Assembly (NCBI GenBank): GCA_025965755.1
Contig: JAOPWI010000239.1
Span: forward strand, 1 to 13,002
Origin: Frankiales bacterium
GTDB taxonomy: Bacteria > Actinomycetota > Actinomycetes > Mycobacteriales > SCTD01
Direction: 5' to 3'
DNA length: 13,002 nucleotides
The translations under genes were made by a program, and so were the position numbers. The first letter of the stretch is position 1, and each line of letters begins with the position of its first letter. This document shows positions 12,608-13,002 of this stretch, piece by piece. The notes below the pieces were generated by a model that worked only from the letters and a program-made list of their open reading frames with translations, had not been told where the DNA came from and made no database searches.

Positions 12608-13002
12608 ATGGACGCCTTGGCTGCACTGCTCACCCGCGAGCGACTGCTCGTCGAGCTCGTCGTGTTCAAGCTGGTCGAGCTGCGCCAGCTGCTGCTGGCC
12701 GGCGAGGCCCGCTTCCTGGGCTGGGCCTCCGAGGAGGTCGAGCGGGCCGCGACCGCCGTCCGCCAGACCGAGCTCGAGCGGGCCGTCCTCGTCACCGGCA
12801 TCGCGACCGACCGCGGCCTGCCCGCCGACGAGCTGACCCTGTCGGCGCTGGTCGCCGACGCACCCGAACCCTGGCGCAGCCTGCTCGCGGAGTCGCAGAC
12901 CTCCCTGACCGCCTCCTCCGCCGAGGTCACCGCCCTGCTGGCCACGACCCGACGCCTCGCCGAGGCAGGCAGCCGAGGGCTCGCGGACACGCTGCGCCGT
13001 CT
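12608..13002 (+). CDS. flgN: FlgN-like flagellar export chaperone (3' end outside the window)
   Basis: At least 131 residues, open to the window edge with no stop. It is almost entirely helical and rich in Leu, Ala and Glu. The opening MDALAALLTRERLLVELVVFKLVELRQLLLAGEARFL followed by ASEEVERA is the pattern of actinobacterial FlgN. This cytoplasmic chaperone binds the hook-filament junction proteins FlgK and FlgL before export. The ATG at 12608 is the first in frame with a family-like N-terminus. It lacks a Shine-Dalgarno sequence but lies 8 nt after a FliA-like -10 element, so it may be leaderless. In related motile actinobacteria flgN precedes flgK and flgL, so a flagellar cluster probably continues to the right. 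Coiled-coil similarity alone is weak evidence, but promoter and neighbours support it. Confidence 0.75.
   Translation, partial: MDALAALLTRERLLVELVVFKLVELRQLLLAGEARFLGWASEEVERAATAVRQTELERAVLVTGIATDRGLPADELTLSALVADAPEPWRSLLAESQTSLTASSAEVTALLATTRRLAEAGSRGLADTLRR

Noticed and set aside
1..13002. CRISPR array, tRNA, rRNA, insertion sequence or prophage
   Set aside because: No spaced direct repeats, no tRNA-like cloverleaf or conserved rRNA segment noticed, and no transposase, integrase or phage protein in any frame.

Overview
The window is very G+C-rich (well over 70% by eye). It uses many GTG starts, has dense gene packing, and carries families typical of Actinobacteria: a mycothiol-linked Rv2466c-type reductase, a group II truncated haemoglobin and an RsbW-like ATPase. 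A FlgN homologue at the right edge indicates a motile, flagellated actinobacterium, for example of the Geodermatophilaceae, Kineosporiaceae or a related group. The species cannot be fixed from the sequence.

Left part (1-5133): a small HATPase (123-512, +) converges on a leftward cluster. That cluster is a Nei/Fpg DNA glycosylase (517-1314), ribose-5-phosphate isomerase B (1318-1791) and an Rv2466c-type DsbA-fold protein (1893-2513). The DsbA-fold gene diverges from aminopeptidase N (2593-5133, +). Middle part (5134-8870, all leftward): a TPM-like DUF5130-type protein, a small secreted or membrane protein whose end overlaps it, 4-alpha-glucanotransferase MalQ, and an HNH nuclease. From memory, the order nei / rpiB / Rv2466c / pepN / DUF5130 / HNH / glbO matches Mycobacterium tuberculosis Rv2464c-Rv2470, with malQ and a prolyl oligopeptidase as extra genes here. 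The window therefore starts with a conserved actinobacterial housekeeping block.

Right part (8871-13002): a prolyl oligopeptidase (9073-11130, +) that looks leaderless is followed by an 18-codon ORF. The stop of that ORF overlaps the start of truncated haemoglobin glbO as ATGA. A convergent gene (11678-12193, -) shows a CheC/CheX-like ExxN motif. Directly upstream of it, overlapping as GTGA, is a frame that begins like a CheY receiver (MLIVDDSPAPR) but ends after 38 residues. The 414-bp gap beyond it also holds a perfect 22-bp tandem duplication and a large G+C-rich stem-loop. A sigma-28/FliA-like promoter lies just before a partial flgN gene, which runs off the window and probably opens a flagellar cluster.

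No rRNA, tRNA, insertion sequence, prophage or CRISPR array was seen. The points most worth following are the FliA-like leaderless flgN promoter, the truncated receiver next to the CheX-like gene, the sORF coupled to glbO, and the CPWA active site of the Rv2466c homologue.
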